64,000 nt of DNA from Pogona vitticeps (Eukaryota > Chordata > Lepidosauria > Squamata > Agamidae), in NCBI RefSeq assembly GCF_051106095.1, contig NC_135785.1, forward strand, positions 104,098,501 through 104,162,500. The letters run 5' to 3'. The position numbers and the translations under genes are program-made. Shown piece by piece: positions 22,924 through 36,528 of this stretch (positions are counted from its first letter, which is position 1; each line of letters opens with the position of its first letter). Under the pieces are notes generated by a model. The model did no database searches, was not told the origin of the DNA, and saw only the letters and a program-made list of their open reading frames with translations.

Positions 22924-23338
22924 TGTGACGTCCCTCTTTCACGTCACAATGGTCAGGACACTCTCTCATTCACACTTTATTTACGCTGGCACCAACCACT
23001 CCTTCATAAGACTCTTCAGACAAATGTATGATTTTAAAAATAAAAACTTGTACTGTATTTTATTGATAACAACAGAAGGAATGGTAAATCACTATAATAA
23101 TTAAAATAAAAAGGCAATCAGTAATAATAAAGTATCCTCTCATACACACTATCACTCAGACCTTAACTCTTCATAACTCTCCATAACTCTTAACTCCTAA
23201 CTAAAAACTGACTCACATCATTCACTCCCCCCTTATATACACAGCTCCACCTCCTGGGGTCCCACCCCCTGCTCTGCTATAGGCAGATGGGTTCCAGCAT
23301 AACCATGATAGGCAGGTGACGTCATCGCAGCCGTCACA
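22924..23338 (-). mobile_element. putative solo LTR, 415 bp, 5-bp TSD
   Basis: Begins TGTGACG and ends CGTCACA, flanked by gttat on both sides (22919-22923 and 23339-23343). These are the TG...CA ends and 5-bp duplication of an LTR retroelement. On the minus strand a TATATAAG box near 23232-23240 precedes an AATAAA near 23060, in the U3-R-U5 order expected of an LTR. No internal region is present. It sits in the older R4 LINE; the perfect TSD suggests moderate age. Family not determined. Confidence 0.6.
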
Positions 23339-23710
23339 GTTATTATGAGGCAAACCCCACAGCCTGTTATTTTTTTTAAAAAAAGAATGATGGAAATTTG
23401 GAAAAGGAAACACACAAGAAGTGACATAACTGAACAACGACTGATGGACCAGAGAAGGTTTATCATCCAGAGTAAAGTGCTTTCAGAACTGGAATTGCAA
23501 GAACTAGAAAAGGTGGCAAAAGAAAAATCAACACAGAACAATGACCATAGTATGGAAGACAAATGAAAGGTAGAAGTGGACAAAGTAGTAGAAGAAAATG
23601 TACCAGTAGAGGAACAACTTATGGAACAACTCAGAAATTATGAATTGACAGAATGGCAGACATCACTGAGAGAAAAAATAGTGAATCATATTAGACAGAA
23701 CAGAGGGACA

Positions 23711-24054
23711 TGGTGACGCTGCAGGTTAAACTGCAGAAGCCTCTATGCTACAAGGTCAGAAGACCTGCAGTCGTAAGATTGAATCCATGCATCGGAGTGA
23801 GCCCCCATTGCTTGTCCCAGCTCCCACCAACCTAGCAGTTTGAAAACATGCAAAATGCAAAATGCGAGTAGATAAATAGGTACCACCACGGTGGGAAGGT
23901 AAGGGCATTCTGTGTCTAGTCACGCTGGCCACGTGACCATGGAAGATTGTCTTCGGACAAATGCTAGCTCTATGGGTTGGAAACGGAGATGAGCACCTCT
24001 CCCTCGAGTCGGACATGACTGGATAAATTGTCAGGGGGAACCTTTAACTTTACC
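23711..24054 (+). mobile_element. tRNA-type SINE with BovB-like tail
   Basis: Head ctgcaggttaaactgcagaa with B-box-like sequence around cgtaagattgaatcc, body gagtagataaataggtacca and ggccacgtgaccatgg, then gagtcggacatgactggata and a tttaacctttacc-type end. A second copy lies inverted at 28124-28470. The agtcggacatgact tail matches BovB. Confidence 0.8.
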
Positions 24055-24777
24055 TATCAGCCAGAACACAGAAAGATAAAGGCTCCCCAATTTGTGCCAT
24101 TTACAAAGGAAACCAGTAAAAGATCAACTGAACGATGCAAATGTAGTCATCAGAACAATCCCAACCAATACACTAAAGGAAACAAACCAGCTCATGTATA
24201 GCGTAGCTACCATAATAACCAAGAAACTTGGTTACAAACTCCAAAATGGAAAATTTGGCTGGGAAGAAAAATAAACAAATTACATACAGGCATTAGCAAC
24301 TTAAAACATTTGAAAGATTCAAAACTTAAAATGTGTATTTGTTATAAAATACCAGTCAATTTTTATTCAACTGTGCCCGGTGTTTTTGAATAATAAAAAT
24401 AATAATACTTTCCCTCATAAGATTCTTCTGATCATGAGTCAGAGTCACAATTCGTTGCAATCATATGATCTTTTAAAAGAAACCAACAAACTCAAAGCAG
24501 CATAAATCAATGATAGGGAACAAAGGCACTGCATATCTAGTTCAGCTAACACAGTTCAAACAGCTGAGCATGGCAATATAAAAAAAAACTGCCATTAGAA
24601 CAATAAGAAAATCAAACTGATCTCAGTCATGCTACTAAACTGATGAGAAGAGGACAAATAAAACTGTTCAGCAGAGAATGAAATTGTGTGATACAGAAAT
24701 AAATAAAATTAGGTGGTATAGAATTAAGGGATGCCTCTCCCCGATCCTCTCTCTGTTTTTTCCCTCTCTCTTCATCC

Positions 24778-24790
24778 CTTCCCCCCCCCC
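24778..24790. repeat. short poly-C run
   Basis: A run of ten or more C between a T/C-rich stretch and tagttttcag. Simple low complexity. Confidence 0.8.
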
Positions 24791-24934
24791 TAGTTTTCAG
24801 TTTTATTCAGCCCAAACTGGGAGGAAGTTTTCAGTTGTGAGTGTGATTTGTCCTGCCTTTTAATAATTTGATTTCCCACACATTCATCTATTTTCTGTAT
24901 TTCTCATAAAATTATTTTTGTATGCAATATGGAG

Positions 24935-27330
<2,396 letters not shown>

Positions 27331-27331
27331 T

Positions 27332-27363
<32 letters not shown>

Positions 27364-27364
27364 T
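27332..27364. repeat. (CT)n microsatellite
   Basis: A run of about 16 CT units with two interruptions at its right end. Confidence 0.9.
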
Positions 27365-27909
27365 CTGTGCCCCCCACTACACAGAATGTTCAAAGAGCAT
27401 GACAGCCCTTCACAAGGAAGCATTACCTAGAGTTGCCTGCAGGTGCTCAAGAAAATTAAAATACCAGGGGTGCTTGCAGCTTTTGCTATAAAGTTAATAC
27501 TCTTCGTACTTGGTTGCTCTCCCTCTCTCCTCCCCAGTTACATTCTTCTACTTCTTTACTGGATTTTATGTCTCCATCCTTATGTTCATTCAACTTTTCT
27601 CCTCTACTTATTATTTGCTTCTTCTCACTAGGAAGCAGAAGTGCTGGGATCAGTAGAGGAAACAGCCTTTTCATTCATTCTTTCTCTCTTTCCTAATTAT
27701 TTGAGGACCCTGAATGCCTTGCAGAAGAAAGCACAACATGGAGTTGCCTAAAGAACATGCGAAAAATTTCCTAGGTGTGCTTTCAGCTTTCTTTCTCCTG
27801 GTAAAGGATGACCTACCATCCAGTGGCTCAAGGAGGTACTGCAGTACAGTCAGATTTTAAGGGAACATTCTTTAAAACTGGAAAAAAATAAGAAACCTCT
27901 GTTCTACAG

Positions 27910-28021
27910 CAGTGGTTGACAACCTTGGGCAACCCAGGTGTTCTTGGGCTGCAACTCCCAGAAGCCTTCACCTCTAGCTGTGCTGCCCGGGTTTTCTGGG
28001 AGCCCAAGGTTTGGAATACTG
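27910..28021. mobile_element. hAT MITE, 112 bp
   Basis: The ends CAGTGGTTGACAACCTTGGG and, inverted, CAGTATTCCAAACCTTGGG pair. The 8-bp flanks ttctacag (27902-27909) and ttctaaag (28022-28029) differ at one base, fitting a hAT target duplication. Contains the common ctgcaactcccagaagcc phrase. Confidence 0.75.
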
Positions 28022-28123
28022 TTCTAAAGAGACACCGCTGATTCTCCAAAATTTTGGTAAACTAAAGAACTGAAATTTAGTTTGGCTGTTTAGACTGTAG
28101 GCTGCTTCCTTTTTTTCTCCTTA

Positions 28124-28470
28124 AAGGTAAAGGTAAAGGTTCCTCTTGATATTTAGTCCAGTCGTGTCCAACCCTAGGGGGAGGTGCTCATCCCCATCTC
28201 CAAGCCATAGAGCCAGCGTTTGTCCGTAGACAGTTTCCGTGGTCACATGACCAGCGCGACTAGACACAGAATCCTGTTACCTTCCCACTGTGGTGGTACC
28301 TATTTGTCTATTCGCATTTGCATGTTTTCAAACTGCTAGGCTGGCAGGAGCTGGGACAAGCGACAGGAGTTCACTCCATTGCGTAGATTTGATCTTATGG
28401 CTGCTGGTCTTCCAACCTTGCAGCACAGAGGCTTCTGCGGTGTAACCTGCAGGGCCCACCACGACCCATC
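28124..28470 (-). mobile_element. tRNA-type SINE with BovB-like tail, perfect TSD
   Basis: Inverted copy of the family at 23711. The 3' end is the aaaggtaaaggtaaaggttcc repeat at 28124, and the tRNA-like head ends near 28460 (gcagaagcctctgtgctgca on the minus strand). A 12-bp target duplication tttttctcctta is identical at 28112-28123 and 28471-28482, so it inserted by target-primed reverse transcription and is probably fairly young. Confidence 0.9.
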
Positions 28471-28944
28471 TTTTTCTCCTTAGGCATCTACATAAAGTAA
28501 CTCTATGACAGAAGCTGCCTCCGTATGTTGAATTATTTCACCCTCCAAACATGTGCATGTACAGGTGTGTGTATGGATATGCACACATACACCCAACTTG
28601 GAGACAGGCAAAGTTCACCAGACAGCTGGTACACAGAAATAATACACAACCTTTTTGGGTAGAGCTAACACACCTCTTATTCCAGTACAGAAAAGATCAG
28701 AAATTGCTTATATTTCCTGGTCCATAGCTGCACTGGAAACCAGCAGCAAGTTTCCTGCTCCTACTTTTAAAAAGCTCTCTCACTTTTGAGGAGCCCTCTT
28801 ACTCTTGAGGAGTCTGGTGTCTGCCACCAAGTGAGTCATAGTGATACTTCAGGCTTTAGACATATTTATATTAATCACAAATGTGGGGTATTCACAACCT
28901 TAGCACGCATGCCAATTTTCAGTTCATTCGACTTGAAACGATGG

Positions 28945-29000
28945 TGTAGACACAGACATTTTTATTATTATTGATTTATATCCCATCTTTTCTCTAATGA
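28945..29000 (-). mobile_element. LINE L2/CR1 3' tail scrap
   Basis: The tttattattattgatttata, tcccatcttttctctaatg stretch is the inverse of the usual L2/CR1 3' UTR end (gggataaatcaataaataa). Confidence 0.5.
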
Positions 29001-29396
29001 ACTCCATAGACTTCTCTTCCTCTGCACCACTATAGTATTGCTGTGTGATAGGCCAGGCAGAGAGAAATTGACTGGCTTCAGATTGCTTAGGGAACTTCAT
29101 GTCTCAATGGGAACTAGAATCATGCTTTTACAAGGGTCAGCTCAACAATCTCCACTCCATACTGTCTCTGTATGAAGCTATGCATTACTCTCAGGGCATT
29201 ATGTAGGTACTCCCTTTTATGAGAAACCAAGTACAGTAATAAAAAGAAACAACTACAGATTTGGCAGTCATTGTCTAATTCTGAGCTACATATTCAGAGA
29301 TACCGTGGGACATCACCTTTTCTGACCATGCCAGGTCAGACTGCGTGAGAAGATCACATATTGGAATATTCTGCTAATGATAAAAATTCTCTATAC

Positions 29397-29578
29397 CAGT
29401 CATTCTTAACGGGGGGTGGGGGCTGGCACATTTGAAGGGGACCACAGACTGGAAACAATTCTTCAAACACCAAGTTATAAGGTTTGTTATGTGACTTACA
29501 CAACTCTGATTCTGCATATATTTCTTTCATATTGTGTTTATGGCCATGGTCAAAAACAAAAAAGGTTGAGAATGGCTG
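29397..29578. mobile_element. hAT-like MITE, 182 bp
   Basis: Ends CAGTCATTCTTAAC and, inverted, CAGCCATTCTCAACC. Flanks ctctatac (29389-29396) and ctccatat (29579-29586) are a possible decayed 8-bp duplication. Confidence 0.6.
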
Positions 29579-29704
29579 CTCCATATCAAAGATGTGCTCT
29601 GTCTTCAGACAACTGTGTAAATACAGATTCGGTCAGAGTATCAGTGCATTTCATGGTGAGCTGAAGATAAAGCAAAGTGCCCAGAGACTCTCACAGAGCA
29701 CAGA

Positions 29705-30550
29705 ATATCTCCCACAAACTTGTTGTCCAACTCTTTGTGACCCTATGGACCAGAGCACGACAGGCCCTCCTGTCTTCCACTTCCTCCCAGAGTTGGGTCA
29801 ATTTCATTTTGGTAGCTTCGCAGACACTGTCCAATCATCTCATCCTCTGTCATCCCCTTCTCCTCTTGCCTGCACTCTTTCCCAACATTAGGGTCTTTTC
29901 CAGGGAGTCTTCTCTTCTCATGAGATCCCCAAAGTATTGGAGCCTCAGCTTCAGGATCTGTCCTTCCAGTGAGCACTCAGGGTTGATTTCCTACAAAATG
30001 GATAGGTTTGTTCTCCTTGCAGTCCAGGGGACTCTCAAGAGCCTCCTCCAGCACCACAATTCAAAAGCATCAATTCTTTGGCGGTCGCTTCCATACATCA
30101 CTACTGGAAAAAACATAGCTTTGACTATGCGGACCTTTGTTGGCAAGGTGATGTCTCTGCTTTTTAAGATGCTGTCTAGGTTTGTCATTATTTTCCTCCC
30201 AAGAAGCAGGCATCTTTTAATTTCATGGCTGCTGTCACCATTTGCAGTGATCAGAGAGCCCAAGAAAGTAAAGTCTGTCACTGCCTCCATATCTTCCCCT
30301 TCTATTTGCCAGGAGGTGATGGGACTGGTGGCCATGATCTTAGTATTTTTGATGTTGAGCTTCAGACCATTTTTGGCACTCTCCTCTTTTACTCTCATTA
30401 AGAGGTTCTTTATTTCCTCCTCACTTTCTGCCATCAGAGTGGTATCATCTGCATATCTGAGGTTGTCGATATTTCTTCTGGCAATCTTAATTCTGGCTTG
30501 GGATTCCTCCAGTCCAGCCTTTCGCGTGATGTATTCCACAAATACTTTGT
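29705..30550 (-). mobile_element. BovB LINE 3' part with reverse transcriptase segment
   Basis: The minus-strand frame 30539-29991 has the RT catalytic box NLRYADDTTLMAES, KIMATSP, DFTFLGSLIT and FELWCWRRLLRVPWTARRTN, diagnostic of BovB ORF2 thumb/C-terminal region. The stretch continues in shifted frame to the 3' tail (inverse of cttgttgtccaactctttgt) near 29712. A short internal loss lies between VMYG and RQRIDAFE, removing the usual CESWT stretch. 5' truncated at about 30550. Confidence 0.88.
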
Positions 30551-30559
30551 GTTAAATCC

Positions 30560-31117
30560 AGGATTCAGGGAGTTAAAAAAAATAAAAGAAAGTGCCATGA
30601 GATTGTACTCCTAATTTAAATTGCCCTACATGACACTGCTTGTTTAGGTCCTTAACAAACAGATACATGTAACCTATGTTTTTCTGTTTTCCAAACAGCA
30701 CATCTAACAGTTTCCAACTGTACATTTTTTTCTGGCTGCACACTAAAAAATGTTTCTAAAAAATCATACCAGGCACTGAGCAGTTCTAGACCTTCTGAGC
30801 ATTTACAGTATGTCATGTCTTTTATAGGCTTTGATATGAAAGGAATCTGCAGTGATTGCTAATGCACATATCCTCAGTAGTGAGGGTGGTGGAAACGTCA
30901 TTTGAGGTCTTTCTTTTTTAAAAAAAACACACACACACATTTAAACTATAATATTCCATAATTCATGGATGGGTAAAAACATTGAGATTTTAACACTCAG
31001 AATGTAGCAGAAACCAAAGTTGACAGATTCAGCCATCCAGGCCCAGGGCTCAGTTCTTAATTTCTAGAAATGTGGCTTTGATTGAAATCCTCTTGTCCAG
31101 TTACATAGACATAACAC
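30560..31117. other. intergenic, nothing recognised
   Basis: Ordinary AT-rich sequence with a short (AC)n run near 30930. Confidence 0.4.
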
Positions 31118-31262
31118 AGTGTAACTTTTGAAAATTGCCGTAAGTTAAGAAATCACAGTAGACATTATCTGTTGCAAGCTACGTTGTATGACCCAGAGTG
31201 CCTATTATAACATCTACTGTGATTTCCTAACTTGGGTCAACATGTCACCCAGAGTTACACCA
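31117..31262. repeat. imperfect inverted repeat, possible foldback MITE
   Basis: The left arm gtgtaact ... taagttaagaaatcacagta is matched, inverted, by tactgtgatttcctaacttg ... agttacac at the right. Arm ends GTGTAACT are exact inverses. No clear target duplication. Confidence 0.6.
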
Positions 31263-33085
31263 TTTGCACAGCTATGCAAAAGGATTTCAGTCTTGCCATA
31301 GAACTGAAACAACTCAGCCATGTTAATGTTCAATTCCAGTTGTGAGCTCTTTTTTTATTGTGAACTTCTTCTTTTTAATATCTACAGCATGGGCAGGTCC
31401 AAAGTGGTCCTTGGTCATCTTCATTCTGAGGGCAGCTGTGCTTCACCAAGTTTGGCTGGTACAAATACAAAATAATTTTGTCTTAATTCAGTTTCTAAAG
31501 ATTTCCCCCAAAATTTGTGAATTTCTTTCTACTTGGGATGGGAAGACTTTCCCATCCTGATTGCTCAGCGCTAGCCATTTTAGACTGCAACATTAGACAG
31601 CAAAACACAGCCTTTTGCTCTTATCTCTTCTCTTGATTATTAGTCAAAAAGGAGATTTTAAAAAAAGATAAATAAAATAACAGTTTCCCTTTCGGAATCT
31701 TTATCGGCATACAGTACAAGAGACTGAAATACCATAAAATGTTAATATGCCAGGGAGTACCCATCATTAGGACTCAATGGTGTGTGAGAGCATGATGCGG
31801 CGCCTCTGCATAATGGAATGGACATCCAAAATAAAATAACATAAAGATGGTGGCTGCTAATTAATTGTGTGTAAGACTTTTAATCCTGCAACATTCCACT
31901 TTCACCTCCCACCCTCCAAACCAGCTCTGACAGGCTTTAATATTCCATGCCAAAATACATCAGGGTTTCTTTTATTTCCACAGCACACCTAGTAGTTCTA
32001 CTTAATGACTTAAGTCCTATAGGTCTGGAGGAGCATTCTTCATCAGCCTTAAGTGCAAAATCCAATTCCAGATGACATAATGCATTAATGTACTCGCAGG
32101 CTTGTGTATCTGTAGGAAGGATTTGCCACTTTCCGAGATGTGTCCCTTCAGAAGCTTTGCTATGAGGCACTAGACTAATGAAATCGCTTGAGCTGCTGGC
32201 TGCAAAATGCTCATTCTTATACCATCTGAGTGTTAAAAAATAGTACTGTAATAAAGGACTCTCACTTCTTATTTTTTTTATTTATACAATGCTCTTATCT
32301 GAAGCTGTATTAGGCAAGGGCTTGAGCTGCCACAGTTTAATTAGAGGCACACATTTTCAGTAGGGGATAAACTGGGAAAGTGCTGGCTCTACCACTGGAC
32401 AAAGTGAGACGGTTGCCATCAGCAGCAGTTGCTGAGGGCAGAGCAGAACAATGGCAAGGAGTTAGAGGGAAAGCGGGTACAACTTGGAAGTTACTCAGTT
32501 TTTGTGGAATATGGTAAATCTTGTTCTTTGCTTCAGGCAGCAAAACATTTTGAGCTGGTCCTGAAACAGAGATCAACTCTATGGAGGGGTGGGGCATCAG
32601 GATTTTGCTAAGGATTCTGGTAACCAAAGCTATGCTCTCAGGCCTGTTTACAGACCCAGAGTGTTTTCTTCAGGGGGCCCTTCCTTGACTCTGTGAGTTG
32701 AAAGAGCCCATTAGTAGAAGAAACCTAGGCATAAGCAAATGTAGCATCTCAAAATATCCACCCTAATTGTTGGAGATTCGAGGGAGGCATTTTAGCCAAT
32801 ATTTTCCAGGCAGAGAGTAGAACTGCATGCCTCTTCTGAAGGAGGTGTCAAAAAGAAACTTATCAGAAAAACTTCCAGAAGGTTTTCCTCTGGCCCTTCC
32901 CAGCTCAGTAGACGTTGAATAAAAGTGCAGCCATGTGCTCCCCATCACTGTCAAATTATACTGTTGGGTGGAGGAGAAGACAGACCAAGAGAAAAGAGTT
33001 CTAGAAGGGGTGGCATGGAGGTGCACCCCAAATTCTCCACCTTCTTCACAGGTTGGAAATTGAAGGAGGAATTTGGCTTGGTATT
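31263..33085. other. intergenic, nothing recognised
   Basis: No exon or repeat could be named. A 172-codon minus-strand frame (32763-33281) runs partly through the hAT MITE and is rejected as a gene. Confidence 0.4.
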
Positions 33086-33093
33086 TTCTAGGA

Positions 33094-33416
33094 CTGTGGT
33101 GGCGAAACTTTTTGGGCCCAAGTGCCCAAACGGAAAACAAAACAAAACAGCGGGCAGCAGGCTGCGGCAGCGGTGGAACCAGAAGTGGCGGCGGAAGGGG
33201 GAATCCTGGGAATGGAGGTACCTCGAGATCCCACTCTGGATCCGCTGCCAGCGCCAGCTGTTCCAGATCCTGACCCACCACCTATCGAAGTGCTAGCACC
33301 ACAGCTGCAGCCGCCTCCTGAGGTTTGGCTGCAGGGGGAGGAGTAGCGATCTTATGGATTATGTGCCCGCAGAGAGGGCTCTGCATGCCAGCTGTGGCAT
33401 AGGTTTGCCATTGCTG
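33094..33416. mobile_element. hAT MITE, 323 bp, perfect 8-bp TSD
   Basis: The 8-bp target duplication ttctagga is identical at 33086-33093 and 33417-33424. Ends are CTGTGGTGGCGAAACTT and, inverted, CAGCAATGGCAAACCTATGC. The phrase agagagggctctgcatgcca near the right end is a familiar part of this hAT MITE family. The middle is GC-rich and holds an open frame (33122-33346). Confidence 0.88.
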
Positions 33417-33424
33417 TTCTAGGA

Positions 33425-34755
33425 GGTGGAAGCTGACAGTCTGTAACAATTTAGAAGAAAGCATCAACAGAAACTACTCAGAAGATTTCTCAGAAAATAG
33501 TGCACTGCTTAAGAGATTGAAACTGTAGAAATCCAGTAGCTTTAAGTACACCCATTTTCTTGGGCCCAGTCACCTCTCTTCGAGTAGCACAAAGATAAAA
33601 ATACAGTCCTACCTTACAGGATTCTTGTAAGGATTATTGAGCCAGTGCATCTGAAATGCCTTGAAAATATCTCTGCCTCATATGTTGTGTATGCTACTTA
33701 ACAAGGTGTTTTATTTTCCCTGACCAGCAAAATCAGCCTTTTGAAGAGGACTATATTTGTCAAGGAAAACAAACCACAGTAGCTACATGACTTTTTCTGG
33801 TCTGGAGAGCTGCGTATGTTTGCATAACGTGTGCATATAGCACCCATCACACTGTGCCTATACATATTAAAATAATAAATAAAATTAGGTTTCCTGGGTG
33901 GGGCAAACCCCATTTGCAGACCCCCATTAGAATAAACAATAAAGAACACTTCATGGAGCAGAAGGAATTCTGATACTACCTTCCATTAGACAGTTTTGTC
34001 TTAGCATTTGAAGAAGATAATCCAGGGTGTAGCTAGAGACCTATATGTGGGCTTTTGTCTCAGTCTCTTGTGTACATCTATCAAAATGCGTTCTCTGGCC
34101 AGCAATAACTGTCCAGCTCTTAGTGTCTCTCTGTGACCAAGAATGAGAACATTTGTCAGTTTTATTGTCTCCCATTTATATTGTTAAAACCCCAAGTTCT
34201 CCCTGTCCCGAGCATAAAGCTTTTTAATTCTGATAAACTCTTCAAAAATAAACTGAAAGAAAACTTATTTTATCCCAGCTTGAATCTTTCACGTAGCTGG
34301 AGAACACCATGCTGTACCTTATCATGTGTACATGAGAAGCAACTTCTCAGAAAAAGGAGGTCGTAAACCTAATTCAACACCACAAACATGGATGAATACA
34401 CAGGGATACAAATTATGAAGACCTCAGCACTCAAAGTCCTGGGCCTGAATACATGAAAACCAGGCTCAATTTATTCTGCATATAAATGTTCTAAACTCCA
34501 AACTCTTTCCATCCCATATATGAAGAAAATTCCCATTTTAAAGTAATTCTTATTTAAAATGAACTGAACGGAAACACCATCCTATCCTTATTTATGAATG
34601 AAATTTGAACAGAAAGCCAATTCAGCATGACATTGGATTGCTTCCCTTCCTCAGGTGAGGTGTCTATACCTGAGGAAGCTCATTTTAAAACATTCAGTTC
34701 ATTAGCAAATCAACTGATTAACATCAACAGGGCAGCTTGTGTGTAGGATCCAGCA
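33425..34755. other. intergenic, nothing recognised
   Basis: Ordinary AT-rich sequence. No exon or repeat named. Confidence 0.4.
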
Positions 34756-34870
34756 TGCATGCCACTTAAAAAGTGCAATGCCCTGCCTGAGGAAGAGCCC
34801 TGAGGACTTAAAACCTCACCTTTTCGAATACTTTAATATGTTATTTTATGGGACTGCATCTTCAGCTTGT
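34756..34870 (+). mobile_element. L2-type LINE 3' fragment
   Basis: The translation contains LKPHLFEYFNMLFYG, matching the conserved end of L2-like ORF2 (LKTHLFxxxF), preceded by a decayed NALPEEE-like stretch. Confidence 0.6.
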
Positions 34871-35033
34871 TCCATATTTCATAATTCAAATTCACATTTC
34901 TTGTTGGACTGCCTCCCCAACCACAATCAACAGATTATTTGCAGGTGTGAAAAGAGATGCTAATGTTTGCTAATATTTGGCCAGGAAAGGGCAGATTAAT
35001 AGGGTTAGCTACATAACTCTCATGAAACCAGTA

Positions 35034-35794
35034 TGGTCAACCCTCGACTTATGAACTTAATCCGTTCCGTAAGGAAGTTTGTAAGTCGAATATTTCGTAG
35101 TCGAATCAGCATTTCCCATAGGAATGCACCGAAAACCAATTAATCCGTTCCGGCTGTTTTTGGTTCTTAGGTCGAGGGGCGGTTTGTAAGTCGAAGCATT
35201 AGTTCCCATAGGAACTAATGCAAAGCCATTTAATCCATTACTACCACTAGGGGCAGATTTTTTCTTTTTTTAAACCTAAGATGGCGTAGGTTAAAAAAAG
35301 GCAGGAAACCACAGAGGGAACAAATGAACAGTTTAAAAAGACCACTTTTAAAATCAAGCACCTTTTACACCAAAACAGGCACCTTTTCAACCATGTACCT
35401 TTTAAATCAAAAGAAGCAGCTTTTGAAGCAACCAAGCACGTTTTTATCCAAGCAAGTTTTAACTCAAACTGAGCTCCCTTTTAGCCAAGCACCATTTAAC
35501 CCAAACAAAACACCTTTTAAACTAAATTTTACATTTAAAAATGACAATACCAGGCAGTTCCAGGAAGTCCCAGGTCTCTCTTCGCACTCTCTAACCGCTG
35601 GACGAGCGAGAAAGCAGACAAGCAGCCTCTTCGCTAACTGAAAGTTCAAATTTCCTGCTTTCTCTGCTTTCCCCGCACTTTTTTTAAAGTTTGTAACTCA
35701 AATCCAAGTTTGCAAGTCAAGTCCATATTTTCCTATCAAAGCGGTTCATAAGTCGAAATGTTTGTAATTAGGGCCGTTTGTAAGTCGAGGGTTG
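35034..35794. mobile_element. TA-flanked Tigger/mariner-like element upstream of LRIT1
   Basis: The left end (tgg)tcaaccctcgacttatga is matched, inverted, by taagtcgagggttg at the right end, with TA at 35032-35033 and 35795-35796. TAATCC occurs three times in the left third (35058, 35141, 35231). A small palindrome cattagttcc/ggaactaatg lies at 35198-35221. The interior (35330-35530) has degenerate units of the type ccaagcaccttttaa. No transposase is visible. Confidence 0.75.
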
Positions 35795-36339
35795 TATGTC
35801 TTCAACTCTGCTCAGACTACTTGATGTTGAGGTACTCATTTTAACATCCCACAACATTCCGCCTCAGAGATGTTCAAAATCAAGTAACTTATCTCATAGT
35901 AATGCCTTTAACAATGATGCTGAATGATGCTGAATGATGCTGTGATGGTTACTGTGATGAATTCTGAAACCTGGTTTTCTGGCTTGAAATGCAATGTCAC
36001 AATAAGGTCATGTAATTATGATGCAATGATTTTGTCATAGATACATTAGAAAGTCCTCAGTAATCTCCAGATCTCAGTATTGTAAGACACTCTCCCTTAA
36101 GTTATCTTTGAAAAGTAATTGGAATTATGAGAATGCTAATCTCATCCTAATACAGGGGTTGTTATAACATTTATATTATGTCCTGCCACCTTGTTTCCAT
36201 AGCATTTTAATTATTTTCAGTCAAATTTGTCGATGTATATGTGTTTAATTTCGATTTTATACGTTTACTTTTCAATTTCTGTCTGATGTTATATTTGTTT
36301 AATGTGTAAACCAGCCAGAATGGCCTTGGCAGCCAGATG

Positions 36340-36341
<2 letters not shown>

Positions 36342-36430
<89 letters not shown>

Positions 36431-36460
36431 AATGAATGAATGAATAAATGAATAAATGAA

Positions 36461-36527
<67 letters not shown>
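36342..36527. repeat. compound microsatellite (GT)43-(AATG)n-(AATA)n
   Basis: 86 bp of pure GT, then ATGA/ATAA tetranucleotide units to 36527. It lies about 950 bp before the LRIT1 start codon. Confidence 0.97.

Positions 36528-36528
<1 letters not shown>

Larger units (their letters stand above)
22583..24412 (+). mobile_element. R4/Dong-clade LINE, internally deleted, with nested insertions
   Basis: Coding scraps read ITEQRLMDQRRFIIQSKVLS at about 23430-23490 and, after the SINE, IPTNTLKETNQLMYSVATI around 24150-24210. Both are typical of the R4 ORF N-terminal half (TETNxLIYxxATVxxxxLG). The 3' end (24345-24412) has the shared tail gactgtg(c)ccggtgtttttg and an AATAAT-rich end. RT and endonuclease domains are absent, so most of the ORF is lost. 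A putative solo LTR (22924-23338) and a SINE (about 23711-24054) are inserted in it. Confidence 0.7.

Noticed and set aside
32763-33281. 172-codon minus-strand frame
   Set aside because: Crosses the border of a hAT MITE and has no recognisable motif.
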